From: Candidatus Terraquivivens yellowstonensis
GTDB taxonomy: Archaea; Thermoproteota; Nitrososphaeria_A; Caldarchaeales; Wolframiiraptoraceae
DNA: 64,000 bases
Reading direction: 5' to 3'
Assembly: GCA_023539445.1 (NCBI GenBank)
Contig: JAKCEW010000001.1
Coordinates: forward strand, 139,484-203,483
The first letter of the stretch is position 1, and every line of letters starts with the position of its first letter. A program made the translations under genes and the position numbers. The notes under the pieces were generated by a model. That model was not told the DNA's origin. It ran no database searches and saw only the letters and a program-made list of their open reading frames with translations. Below are positions 1 through 8,526 of the stretch, piece after piece.

Positions 1-102
1 AGCTGTAGTCTGTTGAGGAAATTCGTAGATAATGCCCACTTAGGAGACAAGGAATTGCTCCAAAGTTGGACTCTTCACGAGTTGTTAAAACATTTGTTTT
101 AA
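1..102 (+). CDS. C-terminal end of an unidentified protein (partial)
   Basis: An open frame runs from the first base of the window to a TAA at 100-102, giving the last 33 residues of a protein that begins outside the window. The tail is amphipathic and helical, ending in ELLKHLF. I do not recognise the family from so short a piece. A new TATA-like box follows about 20 bases later, consistent with a gene ending here. It could also be a chance open frame, so confidence is moderate. Confidence 0.45.
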   Translation, partial: SCSLLRKFVDNAHLGDKELLQSWTLHELLKHLF

Positions 103-123
103 CAAGGTAATACCCATAACCTA

Positions 124-134
124 TTGTATATATT
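124..134 (+). promoter_or_regulatory. TATA-like box upstream of the histone-fold gene
   Basis: TTGTATATATT fits an archaeal BoxA. It lies 75-85 bases before the ATG at 209, so transcription would start near 155-160 and give a leader of about 50 bases. Confidence 0.5.
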
Positions 135-208
135 ACTAAACGTAATACGGGGGCTTTTGGCTGAGAAACGCTCTTTTACTGCCTCTGAGCCAGCATTATC
201 GAGCGGAA

Positions 209-385
209 ATGGCTAGGGAACTCGTAATAGTTGAGTCGAAAGTAAGGCAACTGCTACCAGAGGGCATAAGACTCGCATCAGACGCACTTGAAGGACTCGA
301 CCAAGTGGTCAGAGAAATAATCAAAAAGGCAGTTGAAAGATGCCAAGCAAACGGTCGCAAAACACTGATAAAAGAGGACTTCTGA
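209..385 (+). CDS. Small histone-fold (DUF1931-like) DNA-binding protein
   Basis: A 58-residue protein starting MARELVIVESKV. The pattern is a short first helix (ESKVRQLL), a long second helix (about residues 22-47, ASDALEGLDQVV onward), then the NGRKT turn and a short acidic end (KEDF). This is the layout of small archaeal histone-fold proteins related to DUF1931/NF-Y-type proteins, in which ANGRKT precedes the last helix. The expected role is DNA binding as a dimer, affecting chromatin or transcription. The third helix is very short here, so it may be a minimal or specialised version. The gene has its own TATA-like box and a T-run (about 450-457) downstream. Family assignment is by motif only. 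Confidence 0.7.
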   Translation: MARELVIVESKVRQLLPEGIRLASDALEGLDQVVREIIKKAVERCQANGRKTLIKEDF

Positions 386-502
386 ACGACAAAAACAACT
401 CAATAACTTGCCATAAAGTCAAAAAAAGTTAGCTTGTTATCTCCTCAGCATTTTTTTAGTCAGTTGATTAAATGGAACTCAACCATCGTCGTTGTTCTAA
501 GC

Positions 503-1642
503 TTAATCCACCGCCTTGAACCTCGGTTTTAGCTTCTCCAAGATTGACGGCAATGTTGTGTATTCCATCTCGGATTCTTGGAGTCTCGATGGTTGGAATT
601 CGCCCATCGTCCTAAGATAAATAGCGATCTCCGACGCAAACCTCCGCGAGTAGTCAAAGAATGGATCTTCAAACAAATCTACCGGCTCTTTTCCGTTGAG
701 ACCCACGAGTTTTCCGTTAGAGATTTGCCATCCCATGGCTATCACTCTAGGTGGTCCATCAAAATACGAGACGACGTTCTGTCCCTTCTTGAATGATACC
801 GGCATGAGCGGTCCTATATGCGAGCCACGCATCCAACCACTTACGAGTGTTGGGACTGCAAAGGCACTAAGTACCTCACCGACGGCAGGTAATCCGGCCT
901 GACACCTGACTACCATGACAGGGTCGTCCTTACCTACGTACCTGCCAGCAATGAGGCTTAGTTTTGTCGTGCTGGTCACTGCTGCGGGCTCTCTATCCTT
1001 TGCCCTTAAAACCCTTGCGATAGCATAATGGTTTGTCGTTCCGATCAAACCTATCAAATCATACAACTCTTCGGGCGTCTTTAGCTCAACGGACTTCGAT
1101 TCGATGAGGTCCAACACTTCAAAGATAAACCCTTCATGCATGCTTGGATCGATAACCAGACCTGCTGTATTGTCAGGTGATGCGAATATTCTATATAGTG
1201 GTATATTCCAAGCACCGGGCTCTGTTTTATCTGCGGCAAAGACTATTATGGGCTCTGACTTTCTCTCCTCAAATTCCATCTCCGCAACCCCCGGGCCTAA
1301 GCCTTTGATGTTTCCACTAAAAGCATCGCTCAAAAGGTCCTGTCCTGCGGCGTACAGCTTCATGGGTTTCGATATCTTCTCTGTTATTTCGCGAAATGTA
1401 TCCCATGCAAGGCCGTGTATCTTGGGGTTGTTCGGACCCTTGTTATGTGTCATGACGAGTATTATGTCATCACCACAGTGATTTACGTAACCACTATTTA
1501 TCAACCCCTCCTCTTCTGCATTGATGAGCTTTCGTTCCGCGTATTCTATCATAGCATTATGGGGCTTATGGTGACCCACAACGCTTCCAATGTCCGCCTT
1601 TATAACCGATATTGTTACCTTTGACAGGTTACACCACCACAT
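503..1642 (-). CDS. Fructose-1,6-bisphosphate aldolase/phosphatase
   Basis: A 379-residue match over its length to archaeal bifunctional FBP aldolase/phosphatase. In gluconeogenesis it joins DHAP and glyceraldehyde-3-phosphate and then removes the 1-phosphate to yield fructose-6-phosphate. The metal-binding front reads KADIGS (15-20) then VGHH. Tyr235 and Lys238 in RYVGKDDPV correspond to the Tyr229/Lys232 pair of studied enzymes, Lys being the Schiff-base residue; the six-residue offset implies a slightly longer N-terminus (MWWCNL) than usual. The ATG sits 19-28 bases after a clear TATA box, so it is probably leaderless. Triosephosphate isomerase (4826) is close by and supplies the same pathway. 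This enzyme is typical of thermophilic archaea. Confidence 0.95.
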   Translation of the reverse strand: MWWCNLSKVTISVIKADIGSVVGHHKPHNAMIEYAERKLINAEEEGLINSGYVNHCGDDIILVMTHNKGPNNPKIHGLAWDTFREITEKISKPMKLYAAGQDLLSDAFSGNIKGLGPGVAEMEFEERKSEPIIVFAADKTEPGAWNIPLYRIFASPDNTAGLVIDPSMHEGFIFEVLDLIESKSVELKTPEELYDLIGLIGTTNHYAIARVLRAKDREPAAVTSTTKLSLIAGRYVGKDDPVMVVRCQAGLPAVGEVLSAFAVPTLVSGWMRGSHIGPLMPVSFKKGQNVVSYFDGPPRVIAMGWQISNGKLVGLNGKEPVDLFEDPFFDYSRRFASEIAIYLRTMGEFQPSRLQESEMEYTTLPSILEKLKPRFKAVD

Positions 1643-1660
1643 TCTTTAAAGTGTATGAAG

Positions 1661-1670
1661 AAGTATTTAT
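1661..1670 (-). promoter_or_regulatory. TATA box of the FBP aldolase/phosphatase gene
   Basis: On the minus strand ATAAATACTT ends 19 bases before the ATG (1640-1642), which places the expected transcription start at or next to the start codon. Confidence 0.6.
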
Positions 1671-1679
1671 CGTCTTCTG

Positions 1680-3101
1680 TTAAATGTTAGAAAACTTCTG
1701 ATGGATGTCGTCGTTATACTCCCGGTATTTTAAGATAATGGGGCACCAATCCTTTTCTGGGCAATGCCCTAATAGCTTACATTTTTCGCCCATCATAGAT
1801 CCTATGAGCTCATTAACTTTTGACACTGTAGCCCAAAGCCTATATGCTATGCCCCTTTCCTCATGCTGGGCATAACTACACGTCCTTGTCGCAACAAACC
1901 CGATTGGGTAAAGAAGGTTAAACCCATCGTATATCCTGATCACATAAATCTTCACGGCTTGGGGAATAATGTATACAGCGGATGCGGGCGATGCGCCTGA
2001 AGCGATAAGTTCTGCATAAGTTTTTAAGGCCATGCTGATAGTATCCAAAAATCGCTTTCTTAAGTCGGAATTCCTATTGATAGTTGGTGGAACTACGACC
2101 CATCTTTCGACACCCTTTGAAGCCCTGTGCACGGCCGCATATATAGACTCGACGACTGTAGGTACTGTTCTATGTCTGATTGCTTGATGGTATGCCACAA
2201 GTGACATAGGTTCTAGCATGCTTGCATATATTAGGTGGGCAAGCTGTTCCAAGCCTCCCAACTTTATGTGAGAGATGGTCCCCTCGCCCCCTATTATTCT
2301 AAAGTCAAGCAATTTTGGCTCATACGGCAAACCATTTTCTTCTGCAATCTTAGTAATTAGATCTTCATCCTTGAATGGGTTTGGCAAAGGGTACGCGACG
2401 GATCCACCATTAAACTTCATCCTCGCCCTAAAGATTGCTGGGGATACCTTCTCAAGCATATTGCTTATTTTATTCGCGAGGACTGCAATCTCGTTTGGGA
2501 CAAGCATGGATGACTTAGTCTCAAGACCGAGTCTGATTAGCGGGATCATTGATTCGAGGGTTGTGCTGACAAAGAGAGAGGTCTTTATACCAAGCGGTAA
2601 AACATAACGTGCATCCTCAACCGGTATACCCTCATCGCAAAATTGCGAGTAAACCTCAAAACACGTTTTAGCAGAATGCTGGTACGTGTCCTTTAAGCCC
2701 CTCGCATTTATCTCCTCAGGGCATAAAAGGTAAGATGAATCAACCTTTTTCCTTCTTTGCGATTCTTGAAGATAAGATCCAAAGCGTGACGCCACGAGTA
2801 ACATAGAACCTATCCTGCTACATCCCCTAACCTCAAACTGAATTGATACACTTGTCGATAGTGATGCATGACCCCTCTTCGTGGACTCATTATGCATCTT
2901 TGAAGCGAACTTTTCCAAATCCTTTCCTTTATCAAGAAAACTTTGCAACCTCTCTTCAAGTGATACGCCTTCAAAGGTTCCAGCCCCCTCTAACGCGATA
3001 AAAATATCCGGTTCCAAAGTTAAGGTTCTTTGACCTATTGAGACTTCGCTTTTAGGTCCATAAGAGTAGAGATGAACCTCTAAGTCTTCGGGTCTCTGCA
3101 A
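1680..3101 (-). CDS. Two-domain ThyX-like (flavin-dependent thymidylate synthase family) protein
   Basis: About 470 residues with two ThyX-like halves. Counting from an upstream ATG at 3179, half 1 (about 90-235) has the framework RGCSRIGSMLL then SRFGSYLQESQRR and VEDARYVLPLG, matching the ThyX signature, but the usual RHR is replaced (VASRFG). Half 2 (about 305-475) keeps AIRHRTVPTVVES and ends with TCSYAQHEERG. ThyX makes dTMP from dUMP with FAD, NADPH and methylene-THF. Long archaeal ThyX relatives of about 500 residues exist; whether this one is active depends on which half retains ligands. I chose TTG at 3101 because GGGAGG lies just upstream; the open frame extends to an ATG at 3179 with an odd hydrophobic front. 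The neighbour at 3195 is divergent. Confidence 0.75.
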   Translation of the reverse strand: MQRPEDLEVHLYSYGPKSEVSIGQRTLTLEPDIFIALEGAGTFEGVSLEERLQSFLDKGKDLEKFASKMHNESTKRGHASLSTSVSIQFEVRGCSRIGSMLLVASRFGSYLQESQRRKKVDSSYLLCPEEINARGLKDTYQHSAKTCFEVYSQFCDEGIPVEDARYVLPLGIKTSLFVSTTLESMIPLIRLGLETKSSMLVPNEIAVLANKISNMLEKVSPAIFRARMKFNGGSVAYPLPNPFKDEDLITKIAEENGLPYEPKLLDFRIIGGEGTISHIKLGGLEQLAHLIYASMLEPMSLVAYHQAIRHRTVPTVVESIYAAVHRASKGVERWVVVPPTINRNSDLRKRFLDTISMALKTYAELIASGASPASAVYIIPQAVKIYVIRIYDGFNLLYPIGFVATRTCSYAQHEERGIAYRLWATVSKVNELIGSMMGEKCKLLGHCPEKDWCPIILKYREYNDDIHQKFSNI

Positions 3102-3194
3102 CTTGCCTCCCACCCAATTATGCTTAGACTTGATAAAAAGCTTACTAAGTACTATTAAATACATATAGCCTACCATCAAAAGGTATTGTATAGG

Positions 3195-3386
3195 ATGAGT
3201 GGAATAAGAAGACCCGAAGATATATTACGTGAAAGGCTCGGGGATGTGCCAATACTTGGACAAATTCAGCCAAGACCGGTGCTTTCATCTGACATAGAGT
3301 TACTCATAAAGGAGATTCAGATGCTTAAGACCGAAATCATAAAGATAAAGGCGGCTTTGAAAAAGCACGGTATAGATGTGGAGTAG
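3195..3386 (+). CDS. Small coiled-coil hypothetical protein
   Basis: A 63-residue protein starting MSGIRRPEDILRERLGD. The second half (about 30-58) is a heptad-like helix rich in Ile, Leu, Lys and Glu, so a short coiled coil is likely. A TATA-like stretch TATTAAATAC lies about 30 bases before the ATG. It is divergent from the ThyX-like gene and convergent with the exonuclease gene, with a 3-base gap. I do not recognise the family; the good start context and helical pattern argue that it is real. Confidence 0.6.
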   Translation: MSGIRRPEDILRERLGDVPILGQIQPRPVLSSDIELLIKEIQMLKTEIIKIKAALKKHGIDVE

Positions 3387-3389
3387 GCA

Positions 3390-3953
3390 TCATATCGGTA
3401 ATTCTGGTTTGAGTGCCTTAACCAGCGGTTTAAGCTTTAAGAATATTAAACGTAAGACGTTCAGGTCGTCTTTACAGTGACTCTTTATCAACCTGACTGC
3501 AGCCCTGTCGCCCTTTATCGCTTTAACATAAAGAGCGGGGACATCTTGACCTAACGTTGTAACGTCCTTTTTTATTCCGAGAAATTTTGACACATGAAAT
3601 AGGTCCGTCCTGCTAAGCTTGAGATTGTTTCTGACGAGCTCTGCCATGTCGAGATGATAGATAGAAAGCAGAGGTTCCACTTTTAAATTATGCTTTACCG
3701 TCCTAGAGATCAGAAATGGTATGTCGAAACTTTTCCCGTTCCAAGTAACTACTATGTGGTATTTCTCAAGCTTTTCCAGCAATTCATCTAACTTATCCTT
3801 CTCCAGCTCCGGTCTATTCACAGATATGTATCTGAATTTTCCGTCATCTTCCATAATACCGGCTCCAACCATTGTCCCTACATCTGCCTCCAACGATGTG
3901 GCTTCTATGTCAAGGAAACAGATGCTTGGTCCAGATTTTTTATGCTTTTGCAA
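3390..3953 (-). CDS. RNase H-fold 3'-5' exonuclease (DEDD, YprB-like)
   Basis: A 187-residue single-domain nuclease. Exo I is FLDIEATSL (Asp15, Glu17), Exo II is VTWNGKSFDIPFL (Asp77), and Exo III is SHCKDDLNVL (Asp162/Asp163). These are the four acidic metal ligands of the DEDD superfamily, and the WNGKSFDxPF form is typical of YprB-type predicted ribonuclease H-like proteins and the exonuclease domain of family B polymerases. It may trim DNA or RNA 3' ends; the substrate is not known. It has no attached polymerase or zinc domain. Confidence 0.85.
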   Translation of the reverse strand: MQKHKKSGPSICFLDIEATSLEADVGTMVGAGIMEDDGKFRYISVNRPELEKDKLDELLEKLEKYHIVVTWNGKSFDIPFLISRTVKHNLKVEPLLSIYHLDMAELVRNNLKLSRTDLFHVSKFLGIKKDVTTLGQDVPALYVKAIKGDRAAVRLIKSHCKDDLNVLRLIFLKLKPLVKALKPELPI

Positions 3954-4016
3954 AGCATCACACCACTAACAAATCTTGCATTAAGATTATAAAAGTTATC
4001 TAGGCATTATGTCGTC

Positions 4017-4727
4017 CTAGAAGCCACGTTTCTGCTCGTACCATGCCATCCTCAATGTGCCTATCCTGACCTCGGTAAATTTTCGTAAAGTCTTCACAAG
4101 AATCATTGTCTTGCTTAGCGGAGGTTCCGGGAGTTTATGCCCATAATTATCGTATCCAACATACACAAAAATCGGTCTAATGTCTATCAACGATTGCACG
4201 AAGTAATCATCAAAGTCTATGATGGGCTCTATGACCACTCCCTTGTATGGATGCTTTATCTCCTTCATGGCTTCAAGTCTTTCAGAAGGTTTTGGGGCTC
4301 GCGATAATCCGTAGTCACGGTTAGATTCTATAGTCGCAGCTAATACAACATTCATTGGAAACTCTTTCTCAAACTGCAAATACCGGCTAGGATTCTTTGT
4401 AAGGAACATAAACCGCACATATGGTTGTACCCTAACCACGTCTACGATGTTTCGTATCCATTCTTCTGGAACCCATTCACCAAAAAGATCGCCCATGTCA
4501 CATACGAATACTGTCGAACCCCTTCTAAAACGCTTGTTAAGCCTTTGAGGAAGGAATGTGGGCCTAAATACGTTGCTTAAATAAGGCTCTACGCCCATTG
4601 ACGCAAGCCTTCTTGCCAGTCTTACGGCCCAGCAATATGTGCACTGATGATTGCACCCTATGACCGGGTTCCATGTTTCAGTTATTTCGCCAAATGTATC
4701 CTGAGACTCCGTGTTTATCGTAGTCAC
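4017..4727 (-). CDS. DUF5131-type radical SAM-like protein
   Basis: A 236-residue protein with TWNPVIGCNHQCTYCWA near the N-terminus; Cys25, Cys29 and Cys32 form the CxxxCxxC motif that binds a 4Fe-4S cluster in radical SAM enzymes. The ETWNP lead-in and the later MGDLFG, FLTKNP and ATIES segments match the DUF5131 family (phage Gp37/Gp68-related). The chemistry of that family is not established. The C-terminus (EPIIDF, VGYDNYG) is typical of the archaeal members. It is transcribed alone, with an intergenic gap on both sides. Confidence 0.8.
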   Translation of the reverse strand: MTTINTESQDTFGEITETWNPVIGCNHQCTYCWAVRLARRLASMGVEPYLSNVFRPTFLPQRLNKRFRRGSTVFVCDMGDLFGEWVPEEWIRNIVDVVRVQPYVRFMFLTKNPSRYLQFEKEFPMNVVLAATIESNRDYGLSRAPKPSERLEAMKEIKHPYKGVVIEPIIDFDDYFVQSLIDIRPIFVYVGYDNYGHKLPEPPLSKTMILVKTLRKFTEVRIGTLRMAWYEQKRGF

Positions 4728-4796
4728 TACGCAGCCTCACAATCTAAGAAGTTAGACATGCTTTTATCGTTTACTTGTTTGACGCGAGAGGGTAGC

Positions 4797-4809
4797 ATAA
4801 AAGTATAAG
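4797..4809 (+). promoter_or_regulatory. TATA-like box of tpiA
   Basis: ATAAAAGTATAAG lies 17-29 bases before the ATG at 4826, a spacing that predicts a leaderless transcript. Confidence 0.5.
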
Positions 4810-4825
4810 TATTGATAACAATTGT

Positions 4826-5536
4826 ATGTCTATGGCGAAGAGTTTGCCGAGACTAATTGAATTTCCAGTTATAGTCATCAATTTCAAAACATATATCGAG
4901 TCGTTGGGTAACGGTGGCATGAAGATCGCAAAGGAGGCAGAACGTGTTTCTAATGAAACTGGCGTATGCGTATGTGTAGCGCCGCAGTTTACAGATCTTA
5001 AAAGCATAGCCAACGCAGTTAGCATTCCAGTCTTTGCTCAGCATGTTGATCCATATCCGCCAGGCAGTTACACGGGTTCGATATCCGTTGAGGCACTCAA
5101 GGACGCAGGTGCGGTTGGTTCTATCCTCAACCATTCTGAGAAGAAGCTACAATTAACAAGTATATTTACTGCTGTAAAAATGCTAAAAGATGCAGGTTTG
5201 CTATCCTTAGTATGTGCTGACGACGTCGAGCCGGCAATGGCTATAGCCGCATTAAACCCGACAATGCTTGCGATAGAGCCTCCTGAACTTATTGGGACCG
5301 GCATACCTGTCTCGAAAGCAAAGCCCGAAATAATATCGGAGAGCGTTCGGCGAATACGTAGCATAAATAGGGAGGTGAAAATTCTCTGCGGAGCCGGAAT
5401 AACTAGAGGAGATGACGTGTATAGGGCTATCGAATTGGGCTCCGATGGTGTTCTATTGGCTAGTGGTGTCGTAAAAGCGAAGGACCCAGGGGCCGTTATA
5501 AGAGAAATGGCTGAAGCAATACTTAGCTTCCGCTAA
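4826..5536 (+). CDS. tpiA: Triosephosphate isomerase
   Basis: A 236-residue short archaeal TIM that interconverts DHAP and glyceraldehyde-3-phosphate in the cytoplasm. Catalytic residues are visible: Lys21 in NFKTY, His103 in LNHSEK and Glu151 in IEPPELIGTG. The C-terminal phosphate-binding segments CGAGI and GVLLASGVV are intact. Archaeal TIMs are about 225-235 residues, so the length fits; ATG 4832 (residue 3) is an alternative start. The end overlaps the convergent JAMM gene by 14 bases. Confidence 0.96.
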   Translation: MSMAKSLPRLIEFPVIVINFKTYIESLGNGGMKIAKEAERVSNETGVCVCVAPQFTDLKSIANAVSIPVFAQHVDPYPPGSYTGSISVEALKDAGAVGSILNHSEKKLQLTSIFTAVKMLKDAGLLSLVCADDVEPAMAIAALNPTMLAIEPPELIGTGIPVSKAKPEIISESVRRIRSINREVKILCGAGITRGDDVYRAIELGSDGVLLASGVVKAKDPGAVIREMAEAILSFR

Positions 5537-5912
5537 CGTCTACGACCACTTGTAGAGACTCGCCCTTACTGTTGTATGCGACAATATGTTTCTCGTTCAA
5601 GTATGGTGCTACAACTATAACCAGCACCCTTCCTATCATGTTGTTAAGGTCATCAACCGAGGGCGTTGGTATGCCAGATGGATGGGAATGGGCTACACCA
5701 ATTATAGAGAAGTCAATGGGTAACATATCTAGACGGAACTCAGAGAACCCCCTACCATACACCGATGCGGGCGCCAGCAGAACTTCTTCTAGAATAATGT
5801 CCTGTTTGATCTCCTTACCCCTAAGAAGGACTATGACTTCATTTGGATGGAGGTGTCTAGAAAGTTCTAAAAGGGCGACCAAAACGTCTTTTTTAAGTAA
5901 TACCCTCCTCAT
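5523..5912 (-). CDS. JAMM/MPN+ domain metalloprotease
   Basis: A 129-residue stand-alone JAMM domain. Glu25, His75, His77, Ser85 and Asp88 (HSHPSG then PTPSVDD) make the complete zinc-binding JAMM motif, so it should be an active isopeptidase or peptidase. Archaeal JAMM enzymes can remove ubiquitin-like SAMP/MoaD-type proteins from targets. A MoaD/ubiquitin-like protein ending in Gly-Gly is encoded at 61931-62197, but the genes are far apart and a link is only inference. Confidence 0.88.
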   Translation of the reverse strand: MRRVLLKKDVLVALLELSRHLHPNEVIVLLRGKEIKQDIILEEVLLAPASVYGRGFSEFRLDMLPIDFSIIGVAHSHPSGIPTPSVDDLNNMIGRVLVIVVAPYLNEKHIVAYNSKGESLQVVVDVSGS

Positions 5913-5991
5913 GAACCGCTAGATTTATAGGTTAAAGGATTTTTAAAATCCTTAACCCCACGCATAGGCTTAGGAGTTGGAGGAATACGGT

Positions 5992-7431
5992 ATGTCTGCC
6001 ATAGCGACTGCGATTAATAAGTTCACGAACTTTAGTAGCTGGTTTGATGAGTTAATATTTCAGGCAAGAATCGCCGACAGTAGGTTCCCAGTTAAGGGCT
6101 TCATAGTCTATCTTGAGAACGGCATGTTCATTCTTGAAATGATAAGAAGAAGGTTGGAAGAACTCCTTATTGAGACCGGACACAAGACCATGATGTTTCC
6201 CCTTGTAACTACTGATGAGCTTTTTGCTAAAGAAGCGGAGCATATAAAGGGCTTCTCTTCCGAAGTTTTTGTTATAGAGAAAGCTGGTAATAAGGTGTTG
6301 GAGAAGAAGCTGATAGTACGCCCCACGTCTGAAACAATAATGTATCCTATGTTTAAATTATGGATACGATCGCATGCAGACCTTCCGCTTAAAGTTCATC
6401 AAACAGTAAACGTTTACAGATATGAAACAAAAGCAACGCGACCCTTGTATAGGGCAAGGGAGTTTCCATGGAATGAGGCCCACACCGCACATGCTACTGC
6501 TGCAGAAGCCGAAGAACAGGTGAGAGAGGCAATAGATATATACTCCAGAGTTCTTAAGGAACTTGGTATAAGCTATCTTCTGCTTAAGAGGCCAGATTTC
6601 GATAAGTTTGCTGGTGCGAAGTACTCAATAGCCTTCGATGCCTGGAATCCAGATGGTAAGGTTAATCAAGTTGCTACAGTTCATAACCTCGGTAGAAACT
6701 TCTCAAAGGTATTCGAAATAGAGTTTGAGCAGAAGGATGGTAGCAGAGCATTGGTATATCAACTCTGTTATGGCTTCGGCCTCAGTAGGGTTCTGGCTGC
6801 TGTTATTGCACAGCATGGTGACGATAGGGGTTGCGTATTTCCTCCTAGCATCGCGCCAGTCCAGGTAGTTATAGTACCTATACCGTTCAAAGGATACGAG
6901 GAGCTCATAATGTCATACTGCAAGAAAATTCATGAAAGATTGGCACGAATCTACAGATGTGTGATGGATGACAGAGAAGATGTCACACCTGGTGAAAAGT
7001 TCTATCATTGGGAAATGCTTGGTGTACCAGTGAGGGTTGAGATAGGCCCAAAGGAAGTTTCAAGCGGCAAGGTTACGCTCTTCAGGAGGGATACCTTGGA
7101 GAGAACAGAAGTAGATTTGAACGATATCGAGACACGCGTTGAGGAGCTTATGACAAAAATTTTCACGTCGTTGAAAGAAAGGAGTGCTAGAATAATGGAG
7201 CAGATGGTAGTTGACGCTTATAGTCCGGATGAAGTAAAAAAGGTCTTATCTGAAAGGAAAATAGCGAGGATTGAATGGTGCGGTAAAGAGGAATGTGCTC
7301 TAAAACTCAAAGAAAACGCTGGCGGCGAGATAAGGGGCAGTAGGTTCGACATAGTTGAGGTACCACAAAGAAATTGTATAGTTTGTGGTGAAAAGGCCCA
7401 AGAAGTCGTCTACGTGGCCAAAGCCTACTGA
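5992..7431 (+). CDS. proS: Prolyl-tRNA synthetase (archaeal/eukaryotic type)
   Basis: A 479-residue class II synthetase charging tRNA-Pro. Motif 2-like LYRAREFPWNEAHTAH and the motif 3 region YGFGLSRVLAAVIAQHGDDRG are present. After the anticodon-binding domain there is the C-terminal zinc-type domain of archaeal ProRS with CGKEEC and CIVCG, ending in a Tyr (VAKAY) as usual for this type. The ATG at 5992 is preceded by GGAGG with eight bases of spacing; an in-frame TTG at 5977 lies upstream of that site. Two of its substrate genes, tRNA-Pro(GGG) and tRNA-Pro(TGG), lie in this same window. Confidence 0.96.
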   Translation: MSAIATAINKFTNFSSWFDELIFQARIADSRFPVKGFIVYLENGMFILEMIRRRLEELLIETGHKTMMFPLVTTDELFAKEAEHIKGFSSEVFVIEKAGNKVLEKKLIVRPTSETIMYPMFKLWIRSHADLPLKVHQTVNVYRYETKATRPLYRAREFPWNEAHTAHATAAEAEEQVREAIDIYSRVLKELGISYLLLKRPDFDKFAGAKYSIAFDAWNPDGKVNQVATVHNLGRNFSKVFEIEFEQKDGSRALVYQLCYGFGLSRVLAAVIAQHGDDRGCVFPPSIAPVQVVIVPIPFKGYEELIMSYCKKIHERLARIYRCVMDDREDVTPGEKFYHWEMLGVPVRVEIGPKEVSSGKVTLFRRDTLERTEVDLNDIETRVEELMTKIFTSLKERSARIMEQMVVDAYSPDEVKKVLSERKIARIEWCGKEECALKLKENAGGEIRGSRFDIVEVPQRNCIVCGEKAQEVVYVAKAY

Positions 7432-7433
7432 CA

Positions 7434-8393
7434 TCAGGTTATGTAGGCATCCAAATGACGTAGCCTCTTGGCAGGGTGTGGATGGGTGCTGAATAGTTCC
7501 ATCAAAATGCTTGGTTTCTCTGCTTTAATCCGTTCCACGAGCGCATCTACATCCTCATAACTCCTAACGGTAACCTCGGGGTCCGTGATAAACAACGCCT
7601 TTAATTGTGTATAAGAGGCGATTTTTTCCTTACGGACCCTTCTTGAGGCACTCATTATTCTGACCAAGCCTCTCTGGAGATTTCTTGCGCCGTTTTGCAC
7701 GGAAATCGCGGCATGCGAGTCAGCATAGTACTCCCTTAACCGACTAAAGTAGAATACAAAAAGGTTAAGGATGAAGCTCAGAACCATTAGCCCCACTCCG
7801 ATGAGCACAAGGAGCGCACCGCCTCCCCGCTGGTCCCTAGATGTACTACCAAACCAGCCGGAGTAGTAAAGTATGTAGCCAATGTAATAAATAAGCGCGG
7901 GTATTATGCTTATGATCATCATGAACATGACGTCCTTATGCTTTATATGACCTACTTCGTGTCCGATAACTGCCTCGACCTCTTCACGGGGTAGTGTGGA
8001 TAAGAGACCCCTAGTGACCGCTACGAAGTTGCCTGTAATCGGATTGCCATAGGCAAAGGCATTGGGTAGATCTATCTCTGCCAGCATAAGCCTTGGTTTT
8101 GTACTAAGTCCACTCGTTGCCGAAATTCTTGATAGAGCTTCATGAAGCCAAGGATACTCGTGCGTTTGAAGGGGTCTGACCCTATATATCGCATTAATGA
8201 TGTATGGTGCGATTAACCACTGTAATATATGGAACGCGACCACTATACCAAGTATCGTATATATGCTAAATGGAACTCCAAGCCAAGTTAAAATCGCCAT
8301 CAGAACAAGAGTTGCTAAGCCGATTATTGCAGCCAGTGTACCTAACATTGCAGCCCTCAGTCTTATAAGTGAAACTTTCGCCTTGGGTAGCAT
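7434..8393 (-). CDS. htpX: HtpX-like M48 membrane zinc metalloprotease
   Basis: About 319 residues with two N-terminal membrane segments, the zinc motif HEVGH and the downstream Glu ligand in EYYADSHA, as in HtpX/Ste24-type proteases that remove misfolded membrane proteins. Two more hydrophobic segments lie between the motifs. I prefer the ATG at 8393, because the TATA-like TTTTTTAAG (about 8426-8434) would start transcription near 8405; an in-frame GTG at 8423 would lie upstream of that. It is convergent with proS, separated by two bases. Confidence 0.92.
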   Translation of the reverse strand: MLPKAKVSLIRLRAAMLGTLAAIIGLATLVLMAILTWLGVPFSIYTILGIVVAFHILQWLIAPYIINAIYRVRPLQTHEYPWLHEALSRISATSGLSTKPRLMLAEIDLPNAFAYGNPITGNFVAVTRGLLSTLPREEVEAVIGHEVGHIKHKDVMFMMIISIIPALIYYIGYILYYSGWFGSTSRDQRGGGALLVLIGVGLMVLSFILNLFVFYFSRLREYYADSHAAISVQNGARNLQRGLVRIMSASRRVRKEKIASYTQLKALFITDPEVTVRSYEDVDALVERIKAEKPSILMELFSTHPHPAKRLRHLDAYIT

Positions 8394-8460
8394 AGAAGAC
8401 CCCTGCTTTAAGCAAAATGACACGACTTAAAAAACCTTTAACCATCCTTGTTATGGAAGG

Positions 8461-8520
8461 CTCGCTCTTACCACAAATACCAGAAACACGTATTTAAAGC
8501 CGCTGAGAAATAAGAGCGAG
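8461..8520. repeat. Inverted repeat, 10-bp arms
   Basis: CTCGCTCTTA (8461-8470) is the exact reverse complement of TAAGAGCGAG (8511-8520), with a 40-base loop. It lies between the end of rps26e and the start of htpX on the minus strand. It could fold as a hairpin in a read-through transcript or act as a paired protein site. The arms are too far apart for a simple terminator. Confidence 0.5.
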
Positions 8521-8526
8521 ACTAAT

